Numbered from the stretch's first letter, positions 1 to 12,343 are shown. The stretch is DNA of 64,000 nt from Cryptomeria japonica (GCF_030272615.1 NC_081409.1:473428573-473492572); one strand, 5' to 3'. Program-made: numbers and translations. The notes: generated by a model from the sequence alone, not told the origin.

Positions 1-1264
1 AAAAAAATGAGTATATTTTGTTTATGGAACGTACCTAATGTTGGAAGCCTAGTATATATTTATATTGATATTTAATAAAAGTTTTACAATTTATAAAAAA
101 AGGGGGGGCTCTTATCAGCCATATTTTCTCTAACATTTTCAACAAAAAGTAACAAGTATTATAGGCCTAAACAGCTTCCAGGGTTTACCTATACATATCA
201 GATTAGGCTTGCTTCCATAAGACAAAAAATGAAGCCATAACACATGCTAAAGAAGGATTACATATGGGGATTTTACATTACATCCATGACACAAAATTGG
301 AAGCAGTATTACAAAAAATGTATTGTCTATCGTTCATTCTTCCATGGCTACTAGAGCAATAATATTCTAAGGAAACTCATTATACTAGCTAATAATGAAA
401 CTATGCCCTTGACTATGTATCACAAGTACTATCATGTGAACCCATTCTTGAATATCCTAAAAATTGTACACTAAACCCATTGCAACCTGCTCACAGAATT
501 TAATACTTTCCTTGAAAATAACCCAAGAGAAAAATAACACATTGATATGCAAATATCATGGTAAACAAATCCATCATTAACACATTTGTTAACATGAATT
601 CATAAAAAGATAATTTAGGAGATAGAGCATACGATAATGGAAAAATTTATTTCATTTCGTATTGAATTTTTATAATGATTCAGTCATACTCCTCCCTTTT
701 GAAGAAAACTCTACAACCACTGATAAAACTAGTTTATACTACCCGACTTGCTAAGGTGAAAATAATTTTCTATTCTCTCCCTTTTTCTTACATCCTTGGT
801 AGCTGTTTTATATCATAAGGAATGCACAAGCTATAGGTTGTTTACATTTGGCAAATTCATTATGACTCGTCATTTAGCCCATAACAAGAAAAGAAACTTC
901 TACAAAATCAACAAGAAAAGAGAATATGTCTAAAAATTGTGTTGTTGGAGTCTTAACTACTTCTGAGCCATGCCACCATTGTGCTATTAAAGCTTCTGAA
1001 TGGAGGCATGAATTCCACCACTTCATCCCATGAAAAAGCCCAGCTGCTTCCAGGTTGTGCCCTGGGGGATGAAAATTTGAGCACCCTCAAACCTGGAGAA
1101 GGATCCCTTTGCCCTGAACTGGCAGCAATGAGGGTGGAAAGAAGAGCTCATTCAAAAATCATGTGAACTGAGAAGGGGTCGCAGCTTCCATGCATCAATA
1201 CGATCCAACTTTTTGCAAACCTGATCCATCAATCCTCCTTGACTGCTCCTCTTCTTCACTCTTT
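1..1264. other. Unassigned AT-rich stretch, no gene supported
   Basis: No recognisable domain, LTR or structural RNA is visible. Short open frames exist (for example near 981-1166 on the plus strand), but they have no family motif and no conserved second copy in the window. The stretch abuts the Gypsy-A LTR fragment starting at 1265. If that fragment is a 3' LTR of a minus-strand element, this stretch would be flanking DNA. If it is a 5' LTR, this stretch would be internal sequence. I cannot decide between these. Confidence 0.5.
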
Positions 1265-1870
1265 GTTGCAATCACCAGCTAGGAGGGACCTCAAAGAGAT
1301 CAATATGGACCGGGTAGCAAGAGTAAACACAATGGAAACAAGAGGATATGATGGAGGCAATGCAAAACTAAATGAATTAGATCATGAAAACCGATTACAA
1401 ATAATCGGTAACATCTAGGTTACAAGATTCGACTTACTGGCCTACCACATACATACTCAATTATAGAATTGGTCAACTTTGGACTTCTAATTCTTAAGAT
1501 CTAACTTCTATATTCTTCCTAACTAAATTATGATACTTAATTACATTTATTTATATGGTCCAGGGAGATCCAATCAGCCCAAAAGTGATCAATTGCCGAA
1601 GAACAAGATCAAACATGTAAAACCAACAGGTCAGCCTCTACCAAAGAGATTTCTAAAATCCAAAGGATGACGTGAAGATCAAAGGAAAGGTCAACCACAC
1701 ACCAAGAAACAATGGAATCAATGAATTGAGGCTCTGCAAGCTACGAAAAGGGTCCGCAAGATTTGCCAATGCAAATAGGTCTAGATTCTGGGGCCAGAAA
1801 ACTATCTCCGAATTCAGAATCAATAACTTGCCGAAAAATTATCCAAATGCTTCATGGTTTAGGAATAAGG
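1265..1870 (-). repeat. LTR fragment of the Gypsy-A family
   Basis: This segment aligns along its length with 24553-25161, the 5' LTR region of Gypsy-A. Both begin with TG, then a short variable stretch and ATCACCA-like sequence, and share the run AGGAGGGACCTCAAAGAG. Similarity stops sharply at 1870/25161 after AATAAGG, exactly where the Copia-1 LTR starts with TGTTAG. The simplest reading is that Copia-1 inserted into this LTR. It may be the 3' LTR of Gypsy-A itself or of another copy. The orientation is taken from the primer site beside the second copy. Confidence 0.75.
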
Positions 1871-3410
1871 TGTTAGTAGTAGCCAAGAGGGAAGAATAGG
1901 AGGGGGAGTGACTCAATCTTCACCAGAATATCAAACTTAACCACCAAACATAGATTTGATAAACTGTAGCCATAAGACAAATAAGAAAATTAACAACACA
2001 ACACACAACACCAAGGTTTTGATGTGGAAAACTCAGTTAAGGGAAAAACCAAGGTGGGAACCTACCCACAGTAAGATGATACTCTGCAGTATTATGTGAA
2101 AATATTACAATGGGGAATGCACATGCATTCAAGCACACTACCTAGAGCTCACTGCTCAAAATATATTTGCCCGGAAGGCTACAACCCTCAAAGAAGTCTC
2201 ACTGCCTTACAATAAGATTTAGATTACAATCTGAAACAAATGAACTGAAAGAATAGAATCTCCAAATGCCTGATTACTATTTTGGTTAAGCATAGATGTC
2301 TACACTGCAACACCAATCTCACCACAAACTCAACACTGAAGGATAAATCACTTGTGTGCACAAAAACCTTTCTCTGATAATGTAGACACAACATCGACAC
2401 CCAAACTATATGACTACATCACCTATATATATAATTCATCAACCTTGATAACAAGGTTCGCTAAACCCTCAACCCTCAATTATAAAATTTTATCACATGA
2501 TACAAATATTGACCACCGAATCAATACAATTGTTTACATTGCATAAAATGGTCCTAAACCAAATTCCCAAACTCACAACTCCACCGAAAATCATGCCAAG
2601 ATCAACCACAACATGCTACACCACTAGAAATACTGCATAACACGCAAATCATCACCAGTTAATAGAAACCACTAAAAACTTGCACAATGATCATTGTGGA
2701 TCACCAAAACAAATAGGACATGACTAAGAAACACCAGCAAGCATGTTAGAATCATCCAGAATAGTTGCACCAACACCACTTTTCAAATATTCATCTATCA
2801 ATGTCTGAAAGCTCAAGAACACAACCAATAAGCAACTGTCACGAAGAAAGATAACTTGTAGAGCACCAAATCATGATCCAATTTAAATGAAGATACACAA
2901 GACCATCCAAATAAATATCCCAAAATCTTAGCACCATATCTGATCACACAGGAATATACTAGAGGATATACCGGACTCCGCAAACTAGTGATCAACAAAG
3001 CAACACTACAAACCGGATCAGAAAATCTTCCCAATCTGCAATCATCCGAACAAATCACAAGAATATATTGACATCACTGACAACAACATATCCTAGTAGT
3101 ATATTGACATGAATAAATGGTTGTTCATGCTAAAGAAATTATGAATAGTATTTAGGTCTCTGTTGGTGTCCTAGGTTCTGTCTTTTTGTTGTCTCTGTAC
3201 TTTCCTTTTGTTGTCTGTTCTGGGTTTTTATGTTATGATTTGTTAGCTGATTCCTATTGGTAGGATCATTTTGTCTTTTTGAAGTGATTAGGCACTTTAT
3301 CTAGCAATTCTGTTCTCCTGGCTTGTACAAGGTTCGGGTACCTTTCAAATACCTTCTTTTACTTAATCAAAATATATCCTAGTAGTAGAAATGACCAACA
3401 ATATCCAACA
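1871..3410 (-). repeat. 3' LTR of Copia-1
   Basis: The LTR runs from TGTTAG at 1871 to CCAACA at 3410 on the plus strand and is followed directly by a Copia purine tract. Removing the LINE tail (3102-3373) and one target-site copy leaves about 1.25 kb. Near its start it has a G-rich box (about 1900-1915) and the box at 2023-2070 that also occurs in the other Copia-type LTRs of the window. The matching 5' LTR is absent, so the ends rest on the TG/CA termini, the purine tract and the breakpoint with the Gypsy-A LTR. Confidence 0.7.
3102..3373 (+). mobile_element. 5'-truncated LINE copy (3' tail only) inside the Copia-1 LTR
   Basis: A perfect 14-bp direct repeat, ATATCCTAGTAGTA, flanks the insert at 3088-3101 and 3374-3387. 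The insert shares the 3' end of LINE-1 (12344-12571): a T-rich stretch with TTTTGTTGTCT, then ACAAGGTTC, CCTTTCAAA and a terminal TTAATCAAA. There is no poly(A). Long target-site repeats and severe 5' truncation are known marks of LINE insertion by target-primed reverse transcription. This is a non-coding remnant. Confidence 0.85.
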
Positions 3411-3422
3411 ATCTCCCCCTTT
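3411..3422 (-). other. Polypurine tract of Copia-1
   Basis: On the minus strand this reads AAAGGGGGAGAT immediately before the LTR start TGTTGG, the usual arrangement for plus-strand priming in plant Copia elements. The same tract occurs at 53815-53826 in Copia-2. Confidence 0.85.
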
Positions 3423-3736
3423 GGCATTAATGGCAATATATGAATGTGAAAAACAATCAATGCAAAGAAAAGAAGATATCTCTAGTAAACTCCCCCTAAG
3501 ATAAAGACTTAGAAAGAAGTTTTTCACATGAACTCTCTCCCCCTTTGAAAGAAATGCCAAAGCTCACAAAATAGAAAACCAAACTCTCTCCCAAAAAATA
3601 GAAACATGAATCTCTTTCCCCCATAACTATATAACTAGATCAACAAACTGCTCCACTAGAGGAGCAGCACCAACTCACCAATTCGGATAAGAAGGTAAAG
3701 CTCTGAAATCCACCAGATTGATGCAACTTAATGCAT

Positions 3737-4160
3737 CTAATTCTCATCAGGAGGGGTGGATACCCCTAACTTGTCTCTCAAGTAGAAAAATGTATCTACA
3801 GGCAAAGGTTTAGTCAAAATATCAACTATTTGTTCCTTTGTAGATACATACTCTAGCTTCAGCTTCTCTTCACTGACTTGCTCTCTCAAGTAATGATATT
3901 TGATCAAGACACATGTTTAGTCTTTGAATGTTGCACCAGATTCTTTGAAATGTTGATAGCACTAGAATTATTATAGTATATAACTGTAGGCTCATCATAA
4001 ATAACTCTGATATCTTTCAACATTTGCTTTGTCCAAACTACCTGAGTGCAATTACTAGCAGCAGCAATGTACTCAGCTTCAACAATAGATAAGGACACTG
4101 AATCTTGTTTCTTGCTAGCCCATGAAACCAACTTCTTACCCAAAAAGAATTATCCATCAA
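3737..4160 (-). pseudogene. Copia-1 RNase H region, end of pol
   Basis: The minus-strand translation shows the Copia RNase H core SWASKKQDSVSLS followed by VEAEYIAAASN, then NNSSAINISKNLVQHSKTKH, then a C-terminal part with KYHYLREQV and DILTKPLP. These match the usual order at the end of Copia pol. The reading ends at a TAG (3737-3739). The 5' part of RNase H and most of RT are deleted, so the piece is joined at about 4160-4200 to a distant part of RT. It is non-functional. The family call is secure; the deletion endpoints are approximate. Confidence 0.85.
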
Positions 4161-4164
4161 TAGT

Positions 4165-4619
4165 TCTCTTCCATAAAGAATTTCTTCATCTTAAATACCA
4201 TAAAGATATTTCTTCAGCTTACATACCATGTCTCCATCAATATCTGATGGTGAAAATCCATCAGGTTGTTCAATGTAAACTTCTTCCTCAAGATCACCAT
4301 TCAAAAAGGCAGATATGACATCCATCTGATATACCTTGAAATCTATATAAGTATCATAAGAAAGCAACAGTCTAGCAACTTCAATTCTAGAAACCTGAGC
4401 AAAAGTCTCATCATAATCAATCCCTTCTTACTGTGAATACCCTTTACAAACCAGCCTAGCTTTATTTCAAACAACTTCACCAGCTTCATTCAATTTGTTT
4501 TTGAATACCCATTTAGTAATAATAACATTCTTATCCTTACGTCTAGGCACAAGTTCCCAAGTGTTATTCTTTTCAATCTAATCTAGTTCTTCTTCCATAG
4601 CTCTCATCCAGCTTTCATC
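4165..4619 (-). pseudogene. Copia-1 reverse transcriptase, N-terminal fragment
   Basis: Minus-strand translation gives TKWVFKNKLNEAGEV, a start of RT typical for Copia, then LVCKGY, then QMDV with [20 protein letters not shown]. Stops interrupt it, for example after VCKGYSQ and in the linker. The catalytic VDD region is missing because of the internal deletion near 4165-4200. At 4620 the sequence meets LINE-1. The upstream part of the same Copia continues after the LINE at 12572. Confidence 0.85.
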
Positions 4620-4651
4620 TTTAGGTTATAATAGAAGGGTCAGATCGAAAC

Positions 4652-6413
4652 ATGGAGAGGAGCAGAGCAGAGAGGAGCAGAGGGGACAAGGGGAATGGTC
4701 AGGCCCAAAATTCAAATATTTTGGGCGGGAGTCCTAGAGCAGCTTCAGGACAGCAGGTAGCAAGCAAACTCTCCGACCCTTTGGAGGGAGAGGGATTAGA
4801 TGGTTTGGAACCCGATGCCCCTTTGGATTCGGGGGACCCGGGTGGGGGTCCCAAATCACATGGACCTAGGCTTGAGAAGATTGGTAAATGGTCTTCTCTA
4901 TTTGGAATCAAACCTAATGGTAAGTTGACTTTGCCTCTTATTGAAAATATCTCAAATATTTCTCAGGGAAAGTATGCCATATACATTCCTGATCAGATTA
5001 TAGATCATAATATTGCTTGGATGGAAAGCACCTTGATAGTTAAATTCTTTGGGGTGAGACCTAACATTGAGGTTTTTCGTGGATTCATGAAGAGAAAATG
5101 GAATCTAAAATGCCAGGTGGATGTGGTAGCTATGAATAAAGGATGTATCTCCTTTTCCTTTTCATGTGAGGAAGACCGTAGATAAATCTTCTATACTGGA
5201 ACCTAGATGATAGGTAAATATATAATGTATATCCAGAAATGGTACCCCAACTCAGTTCAGGATGATGAGTTTGCGGTCCAAGTGCCTGTTTGGATAAAGC
5301 TCCCAAGTCTTCCAATGGAATACTGGGAGGAAGATGTGTTTGTCGGGATAGCTAATGCTTTTGGGGAGCTTCTCTCCATTGACCCAGTGATGGCGTCCAG
5401 AAGAAGACTCATTTATGCCAGAATCTACATAGGGGTAGGGCCTGACACGGATATGCCAAAGGAGATAGAGATAGATTCAAAACTTGGTAAATGGATGCAA
5501 AAAATTGTTTACAAATTTATCCCCTTTGCCTATTTTAATTGTAAGAGAGTTGGGCATTGGGATAAAAAATGCCCTAATAAAGTTTCCAAACCTCAAACCC
5601 AAACTAGGGTTTGGAAAAAGGTGGAAATGATCCCAGGTAATAATACGGAAAAACCTTTGAAGACTCTTCCTTCTGAAGGTTCAGACCAGAATAAAGAGTC
5701 TCAGATTGGAAGAAAAGAGGAGGAATCAGCTAGGGGATCAGGAAATGAGACGGTTGATGCAATGGAAGATAAGATTTTCCAACTATAAAATGAGCAGGAG
5801 AAAAGTGGAAAGGATTCTAATGATGGAGAGAAGAACTCACAATGCAACTACCTAAATGACCAAAAGGACACAATAGATCAGAATATAGCTAAGAGTGAAA
5901 AGTGGGAAAGTAGTTAGTTGGACAAGGGAGACAATCAAACCAAGGACAATAAGGAGAAGGGAGATGTTCCTAACTCAGAAGAAATTTCTTCTAGGTCAAA
6001 AAATGGAGTAAGCTAGTTTCAAGATGCTCAACATGATAATATCCTAGAGCAAGCACTCTCAGAGATATCTTTGGTTTCTCTGGCCCAAGTCAAGCGGACG
6101 TTTCCAGAGGAAAATGCTCCAATATGGGGAAATGAAGAAGACATAAAAAAGGCTCTGGGAAAGAATGGGACAAATTAGGAGGAGGTAGAAATATTGGAGG
6201 ATAATAGAAAGGGCAGAACAAAATAATAATAATAATAACAACAACTATTTGACTACCAGAAACACCAGAAGTAGACTAGGGGACGTGGGGGCTTAGCAAA
6301 CATCACCTGGAAGATATTCAAATGCAAAGAAGAGGACCATGGAAACCAGCAAGAAGCTAGCGGATGGTACTCAAAGAACAATCTTTGAAGCAGGTATTTC
6401 CAAAAAATCATGA
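4652..6413 (+). pseudogene. LINE-1 ORF1: DUF4283/zinc-knuckle nucleic-acid-binding protein, broken
   Basis: The frame begins at ATG 4652 with a low-complexity charged start. A DUF4283-like region follows (GKYAIYIPDQI, STLIVKFFG, then VPVWIKLPSLPMEYW and ANAFGELLSID), then a zinc knuckle at about 5525-5570. The knuckle reads YFNCKRVGHWDKKCP, so the first zinc Cys is a Tyr (codon TAT 5531-5533). In-frame stops include one near 5184 and one at 5786. A frameshift lies before the end, possibly near the AAT repeat around 6222-6238. The terminal part ends in TGA 6411-6413, overlapping the ORF2 ATG at 6410. By family knowledge the protein would coat LINE RNA. Confidence 0.85.
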
Positions 6414-9400
6414 AGATTATATCCTGGAATATTCAAGAATTGAATAATCCTCATAAAAAAGATTTAATAAAAAGTATGAGTAGAGACAAAAATCTGGATG
6501 TTATTATGATTCAGGAAACTAAAATGTCAAGGGAGAAGGATGAATGTCTGAAATTTTTTAGTAACGGGGGAGTTAGTGGTGATAGTTTTGAAGGGGTGTC
6601 TAGGGGTATAGCTACTTTTGGAATAATAATAAGGTTAAGGGAGAGGTGTTGATTCAAAATAACAATATGGCTTGTATTAGATTTAAGCATTTGAAATATG
6701 GTACTTCTTGGGTCTTGAGGATAGATTTCTCTAGAAAACACTTCTACTAGCTTTGGTATTAGAAGTAAGTTTGCTGAATATAGTTGGATTATCATGGGGG
6801 ATTTCAATACCCCTCTAAGAGAATATGAGAAGAAGAGAGGGAGCCAAACCAATCTAGACAGCAAATTGGACTTGATGGAGTTCATTATTGACCATGCTCT
6901 CCATGATCTAGACTTGCAAGGGGTCAAATACACATGGACCAAAAGAAGGAGTGGCGAAGACTTAATTCAGGTTAGGCTTGGTAGAGATTAAATCTCTCAT
7001 GATTGGTTTAATTCCTACTTTTGCTCTTTATCTGCTCATATTAGGGTCGGGTCGGATCATTATCCTATATCTTTCAATGATGATCCCAAGTAGGGAAGGA
7101 GACATTTCCCTTATAGATTTGAAAGAATATGGACCAAACACCTAAACCTTGAAAGCAAAATCAAGGACTGGTGGCAAGTTAAAGTTGAAGGAAATGCTAT
7201 GTATAAGGTGGTCAAAAAGTTGAAGTTTGTGAAAGACAATGTTAAAAGATGGAATAAGGACTCTTTTGGGAACATTTTTGTTTCCAAAGTTGTCATTCTC
7301 TTAGATCTGAAAGATATCCAAGATGAGATTCAGAATAATGGCTACAATATTGTCTCTAGAGAAGATGAAGATGAGATTCTTATGAAATATCATGATATCA
7401 TAGCCAAAGAAGAAACTTTCTAGAGACAGAGATCGAGAAATATATGGCTAAAGGAGGGGGATAGAAACACCAAATACTTTCATATGTCAACTTTGAAATA
7501 CAAGGCTATCAATAGGATTTCTTAGCTTAAAGTCAATGGCAGAATTATTGATGATGAAGAGTCTATGAGGAAAGCTTCTCTGGAGTTCTTTTCCAATCTT
7601 TTGACTAAGGATAACAACCTGGACCTTCAAGATCAAAGGGATCTTTTGGACTGCATCCCTTCTATCTTGGATGCTGACCAGAACTCCTATATTACTGCTA
7701 TCCCAACTAATGATGATATTTCAAAATCTATCAACTCTTTTGAAGGTAATAAGGCCCCGGGCTCGGATGGCTTCCCTATGTTCTTTTTCCAAATATATTG
7801 GCATATTGTTGGAAGGGATGTTTCTAGTGCTATGAAAGAATTCTTTGGTGCTAGAAGAATTCTAAAAGAATCGAATGGTACTTTCATTGCTCTTATTCCC
7901 AAGAAGATGGGAGTTGACTCCATGGATCTTTTTAGACCTATCAGCCTCTGCAATTCTTTGTACAATATTATCTCTAAATTTTTAACTTCTAGAATTATGA
8001 CTTTGATCCCCTCGATCATATCTCCTCAGCAAAATGGGTTTGTCCCTGGGAGGCAAATTTTGGACTCAATTATCATGGTCCATGAGAACATTCATTCTCT
8101 TTCTAGGGATAAAAAAGAAGGTTTTCTTCAGAAGCTTGAGTTATCTAAAGCCTATGATAGAGTTGACTGGGGCTTTATGCAGACTATTCTTTCAACCTTT
8201 GGTTTTTGTTCAAGAAGCATTAGTCTTATCATGCAATTGGTTTCCTCTGCTTCTTTTTCTGTGCTGGTCAATGGGTCTCCCTCCCCTTTTTTCAAGCCCT
8301 CCAGGGGTCTCAGATAGGGGATCATGGCGGAACATTTGGGCAGATTCATTGGAAAACTTGTTGAGAAGGGATATTTTAGAGGGCTTAAACCTTCATCTAC
8401 TAACCAAGTGTGTTCTCATCAGCAATTTGTGGATGATTCAATTATTATGGGGAATTCTTCTGTGAAAGATTCTAGAAGCTTAAAGAAAGCTTTGGATAGA
8501 TATGGGAGTGCTACTGGTCAACGGATTAACTGGTCTAAAAGTTTTGTTTATTTCATAAACACTCCGGAGAGAAGACAAACTAAGATCAGTAATATTTTGG
8601 GTAGCCAAATTGGGAATCTCCCTGCTTCCTATCTTGGGTTCCCTTTATGTCAGGTACCTCCTGATACCTTCTGGGGAGCTCTTGTGGATAAATTTCATAA
8701 GAAGTTAGCTGAATGGAAAGGCTCTTTGCTTAGTCAAGCAGGAAAGGTCCAACTTCTAAAATCTACTCTCTAGAGTATCCCTCTATATGCCATCAGTCTT
8801 TTTAGAATCCCTGATAAGTTTTCAGAAGCTATTGAAAAATTTCAAAGAACCTTTCTTTGGACTAGGGTTGAGGAAAATAAGAAAATGAATTTGATTTCAT
8901 GGGACAAGGTGTGAAAACCTATAAGAAATAAGAAAAGGAGGACTTGGTCTTAAAATAATTAGAGATATGAAAGAGTTTCTCATAGCTAAGCAGATATGGA
9001 GAGGTTATAAAACTGAGGGAGAATGGAAATTGATATGGGATAATAAGTATAAAAGATAGCTCCCGACCCTTGAAAGTTTCCTCAAGGTTGAAGATATTTT
9101 GATTGGCTCCGACATCTAGAAAAATTTCACTAGAACTAGAGACATAATTCTCGGAGTGAAATGGAAGGTGGGGAAGGGTAATTTTATTAAATTCTGGGAA
9201 GATACTTGGTTGTTAGACTCTCCCATCAGTGAAAATCCTAATTAGGGTAAGTTTCAGGATCAGTGCATGGAAAAATTTGGTACTACTGTGGCTGACTACT
9301 ATAATTTAGGTCACTGGAAGGACTTATCCACTGTTTATCCTTCTCTTGAGCATTTGAATAAAATTTTGAATTCTATAGTACTGGTTGATGACGAGGACCA

Positions 9401-10555
9401 GCTTATCTGGAAACTAACTGCTGATGGTAAATTTTCTATTTCCTCTCTTTATTTTCAGCAATATTCTAGTTAGGAGAGTCCTTGTTGGGTTAAGGCTGGG
9501 TGAAAGGTCTTATTCTCAAAATTAATATTTTTTTCTGGACTATTCTCCAAAATAATATTTTGATGACTAACAATCTCAAAACTAGAGGTTTTTGTTTGCC
9601 TAGTATTTGTCATCTTTGTATGCAGAATGAGGAAACCATTAATCACATGTTTATTCATTGTCCTTTCTCTGCAAATATTTGGGCTAGATGTCTGGACAAA
9701 TTTAATGGCAGATGGGTCTTCCCTGAAGCTATCCAAGATGTCTTCAATTCCTCATTCTGCCCTTCGAATGACAATTCAGTTAATCTATTATGGAAATTTG
9801 ATTTACCCCATATTTGTTGGGGAATCTGGAAAGAGAGAAATGATAGAGTGTTCAAAGATAAGGCATCAAAAGCTCAAATTATTTTTGAGAAAACCAAAAG
9901 ACACGTGGTGGAGAACCTCTATATCACTGGTGGAATAATGAATCCCAAAGATCAAGGTGATAACATCATTTTCAAAAATTAGAGAATAAAGGGGAGTGAA
10001 ATCATACATGTTAATCCTAGAGAAGAAGCGAGATGGGAATGCCCCCCTCAGGGATGGATGAAAATCAATTTTGATGGCACTTTCAAGGGTAATCTTGGAA
10101 ATGTAGGGTGCGGTGTGGTGTTAAGAGATGAAGGGGGAATATGCAAAGTTATAAAATGTATTCCCATAGGTCACCAAACCAATCATGTTGCTGAGGATAT
10201 TGCTTCTTATCATGGGTTGGTTCTTGCTAAAGATTCAAATTGCACTAAAGTTTAGGTTGAAGGTGATTCTCTGAACATTATTAACTACTTGAATAATGTT
10301 TTCTCTCCCTCTTGGTCTATACACAATGCCATCAAAACTGTGAAGGATATAAGTAAAACCTTTGAAATGTGTATTTTCACACATGCATATAGAGAAGCCA
10401 ACAAGTGTGCTGATTGGGCTACCAACCTAGCTTGCCGCTCTGACAAAATCATTGCCCTTTATGGTGAGAGTAATCTCAAGTGTGAGGCAAAGTCTCTGAT
10501 TGAACTGGATTGTATCCAGATGAAGCAACGTGTCTTAGCTAATCACAATTTTTAA
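6410..10555 (+). pseudogene. LINE-1 ORF2: endonuclease, reverse transcriptase and RNase H, broken
   Basis: The frame spans about 1380 codons, mostly in one phase. The endonuclease shows SWNIQEL, IQETKM, MGDFN and GSDHYPI (6410-7070). RT runs from about 7565 to 8770 with NKAPGSDGFP, FRPISLCNSLYNIISK, GFVPGRQILD and the catalytic FVDDS (8428-8445). A zf-RVT region has CHLCMQNEETINHMFIHC near 9607-9660. A C-terminal RNase H (about 10058-10470) has NFDGTFKG, the AED motif and EGDS. Several in-frame stops and a local frameshift between about 8900 and 9480 kill it. Plant L1 elements with this RNase H are known. The last codon is TAA within TAATG. Confidence 0.92.
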
Positions 10556-12343
10556 TGCCTTTTACTCATTTTTCTATGATTGATCACAACGTTGGCAAGG
10601 CTTGTTTTATTTGTCATATCATATTTACTTGGCACAAATTCTGGGTGGCTCTTCATAACAACAATAAAAGTGTTAGGTTTTTTCACAGAGATCACAGAGA
10701 AAATAATAAAGCTTCGATAAGGAAGAATTGGGAATTTAAGGAGAAAATGGGAGGTAATAAAAAGAGGTTTGAACCGGCTTCTTGCTCGGATTGGAATAAA
10801 AATAATGAAGTCTGGGAGATTATTCAAGAAGGAGGTTTGAATGTTTTTATGGAAAGGCTTTGTGGCAAAGACCCTACTATCACTAAGCATTTCATAAAAA
10901 ATTGGAAGAATCGATGGAAGTGGACGAGGATGTCATTGCTGAAGCTATGGGCATGGTCAAAGAAGGTATGAAATTTTATAGAGACTGAAGTGTGTCTAAC
11001 AAGGCCGCGGATAAGTTTCCTTTCACGGATGGAGAAAAAAGGAAATCGGTAAAGGCGGATAAACCCTACTATTCCCCTAAGCGTATTTGTAGGCTATGGA
11101 GGTTTGTGTTGTTTGCCACCATTAGCTACATTACTCTGGATGGGAGATTCACAAGGGCTTATGGGCATTACTTTGTGCTGCTCAACCACTCTCGCCATGG
11201 TGATAAGGTTAGTATGCCTTACTATCTTGCCTGCTCTATGGATCATATAATTCATGAAATGCAAAAAGATTCTCAAAGAGATCATGCCCTCCATGAAGGT
11301 TTAATGGTTTTAGTTTATAACATGGTGAAGGGGAAAATTATTGATAAACCCATTAGTAAAGGCAAACAAATTATGGATGATGACACTAAAGTGAGAATAG
11401 TATGTTCAATCTCTATTCTAAAACTGAGAGTGGGTCTGAGGATTTTAGCAACAAGGAGAAGACCAAGGGAAAAAGCAAGTGGACTATTATGGATTCTAGC
11501 CTCTCAGACTCTGAGGATGAGTCCTTTGATGATAAACTCATAAAAAGCAAGAAGAGAAAGGGAATGGGTAAGCAAACCCAAAGGACCAAGAAAATCGGTA
11601 AGGGGATAAACAAGGTAAAAAGGAAGGAGGATTCCGAGGTTGAAAAAATGGATAATAATAAGGGTAAGGAGGAAGATGAAATGTTGGATGGTGACCATGG
11701 GGAGAACCTAAACACTCAAATTATGTAGAATGAGGGTCATGAGAACAACATGGGCAATCAAAATGCCTATCATGATGCCATTGGTAATAACAACATCAAG
11801 GGTTTTTATGAGGTCATTAGCAAAATGGCAAAAGAAATTGGTGACTTGAAGAATGATCTCAATATGATCAAAAAGACAACTATGGGAGATAAGCCTCTCT
11901 CTGAGAACGTTAAAGAATTAATGGTCTCCATTAACAAGGCTGAAGTAATTAAGGCAATGGTTAGTAAAATTTTGGAAATGGAAAAGAAAGTGAAGGAGTT
12001 GGAAGGGATCAGAGATGATAAGGGTCTGGAAACTAACCTGAACAATTTGGTCAATAGAGTGGATAAGATGGAGCTTACTATGAAGAGGATTGCTGAGAAA
12101 AACTTCTAGATCCTTAAGGCCACTGTTGACCATGTGAACATGCTGATAAATAAATTTGAACAGATTAAAGGCAAGGAGGATGAGAAGAATCAGACTGAGA
12201 AGAAGGTTCATGAAAAAAGAACAAGGGCCAACACTCAAAAATAGGTTGGTATCAAGGAACAAGAGCTGGATGATATGAAAAAATCTATGGTCAATATGAA
12301 GCAGATGGTGGTTCATGCAGAAGAACTCATAAGAAACATCTAG
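10555..12343 (+). pseudogene. LINE-1 ORF3: extra downstream frame, globular part plus charged coiled-coil part, function unknown
   Basis: The start ATG (10555-10557) shares its A with the ORF2 stop, giving TAATG. The first part (to about 10910) contains NNEVWEIIQEGGLNVFME and DPTITKHFIKNW. After a frameshift it continues with PYYSPKRICRLWRFVLF, TLDGRFTRAYGHYFVLLNH and HEGLMVLVYNM (to about 11390). After another shift comes a Lys/Glu/Asp-rich stretch, then a heptad-like helix (KEIGDLKNDLNMIKK, ILEMEKKVKELEG, LNNLVNRVDKMEL) to a TAG at 12341-12343. I do not recognise the family with certainty. The first half loosely recalls the folds carried by plant transposon-associated proteins. A third ORF after the RNase H is not part of standard plant L1. 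Confidence 0.65.

Noticed and set aside
981-1166. Short open frame that could be a small gene
   Set aside because: No recognisable motif, no conserved copy and no promoter evidence; length is within chance expectation.
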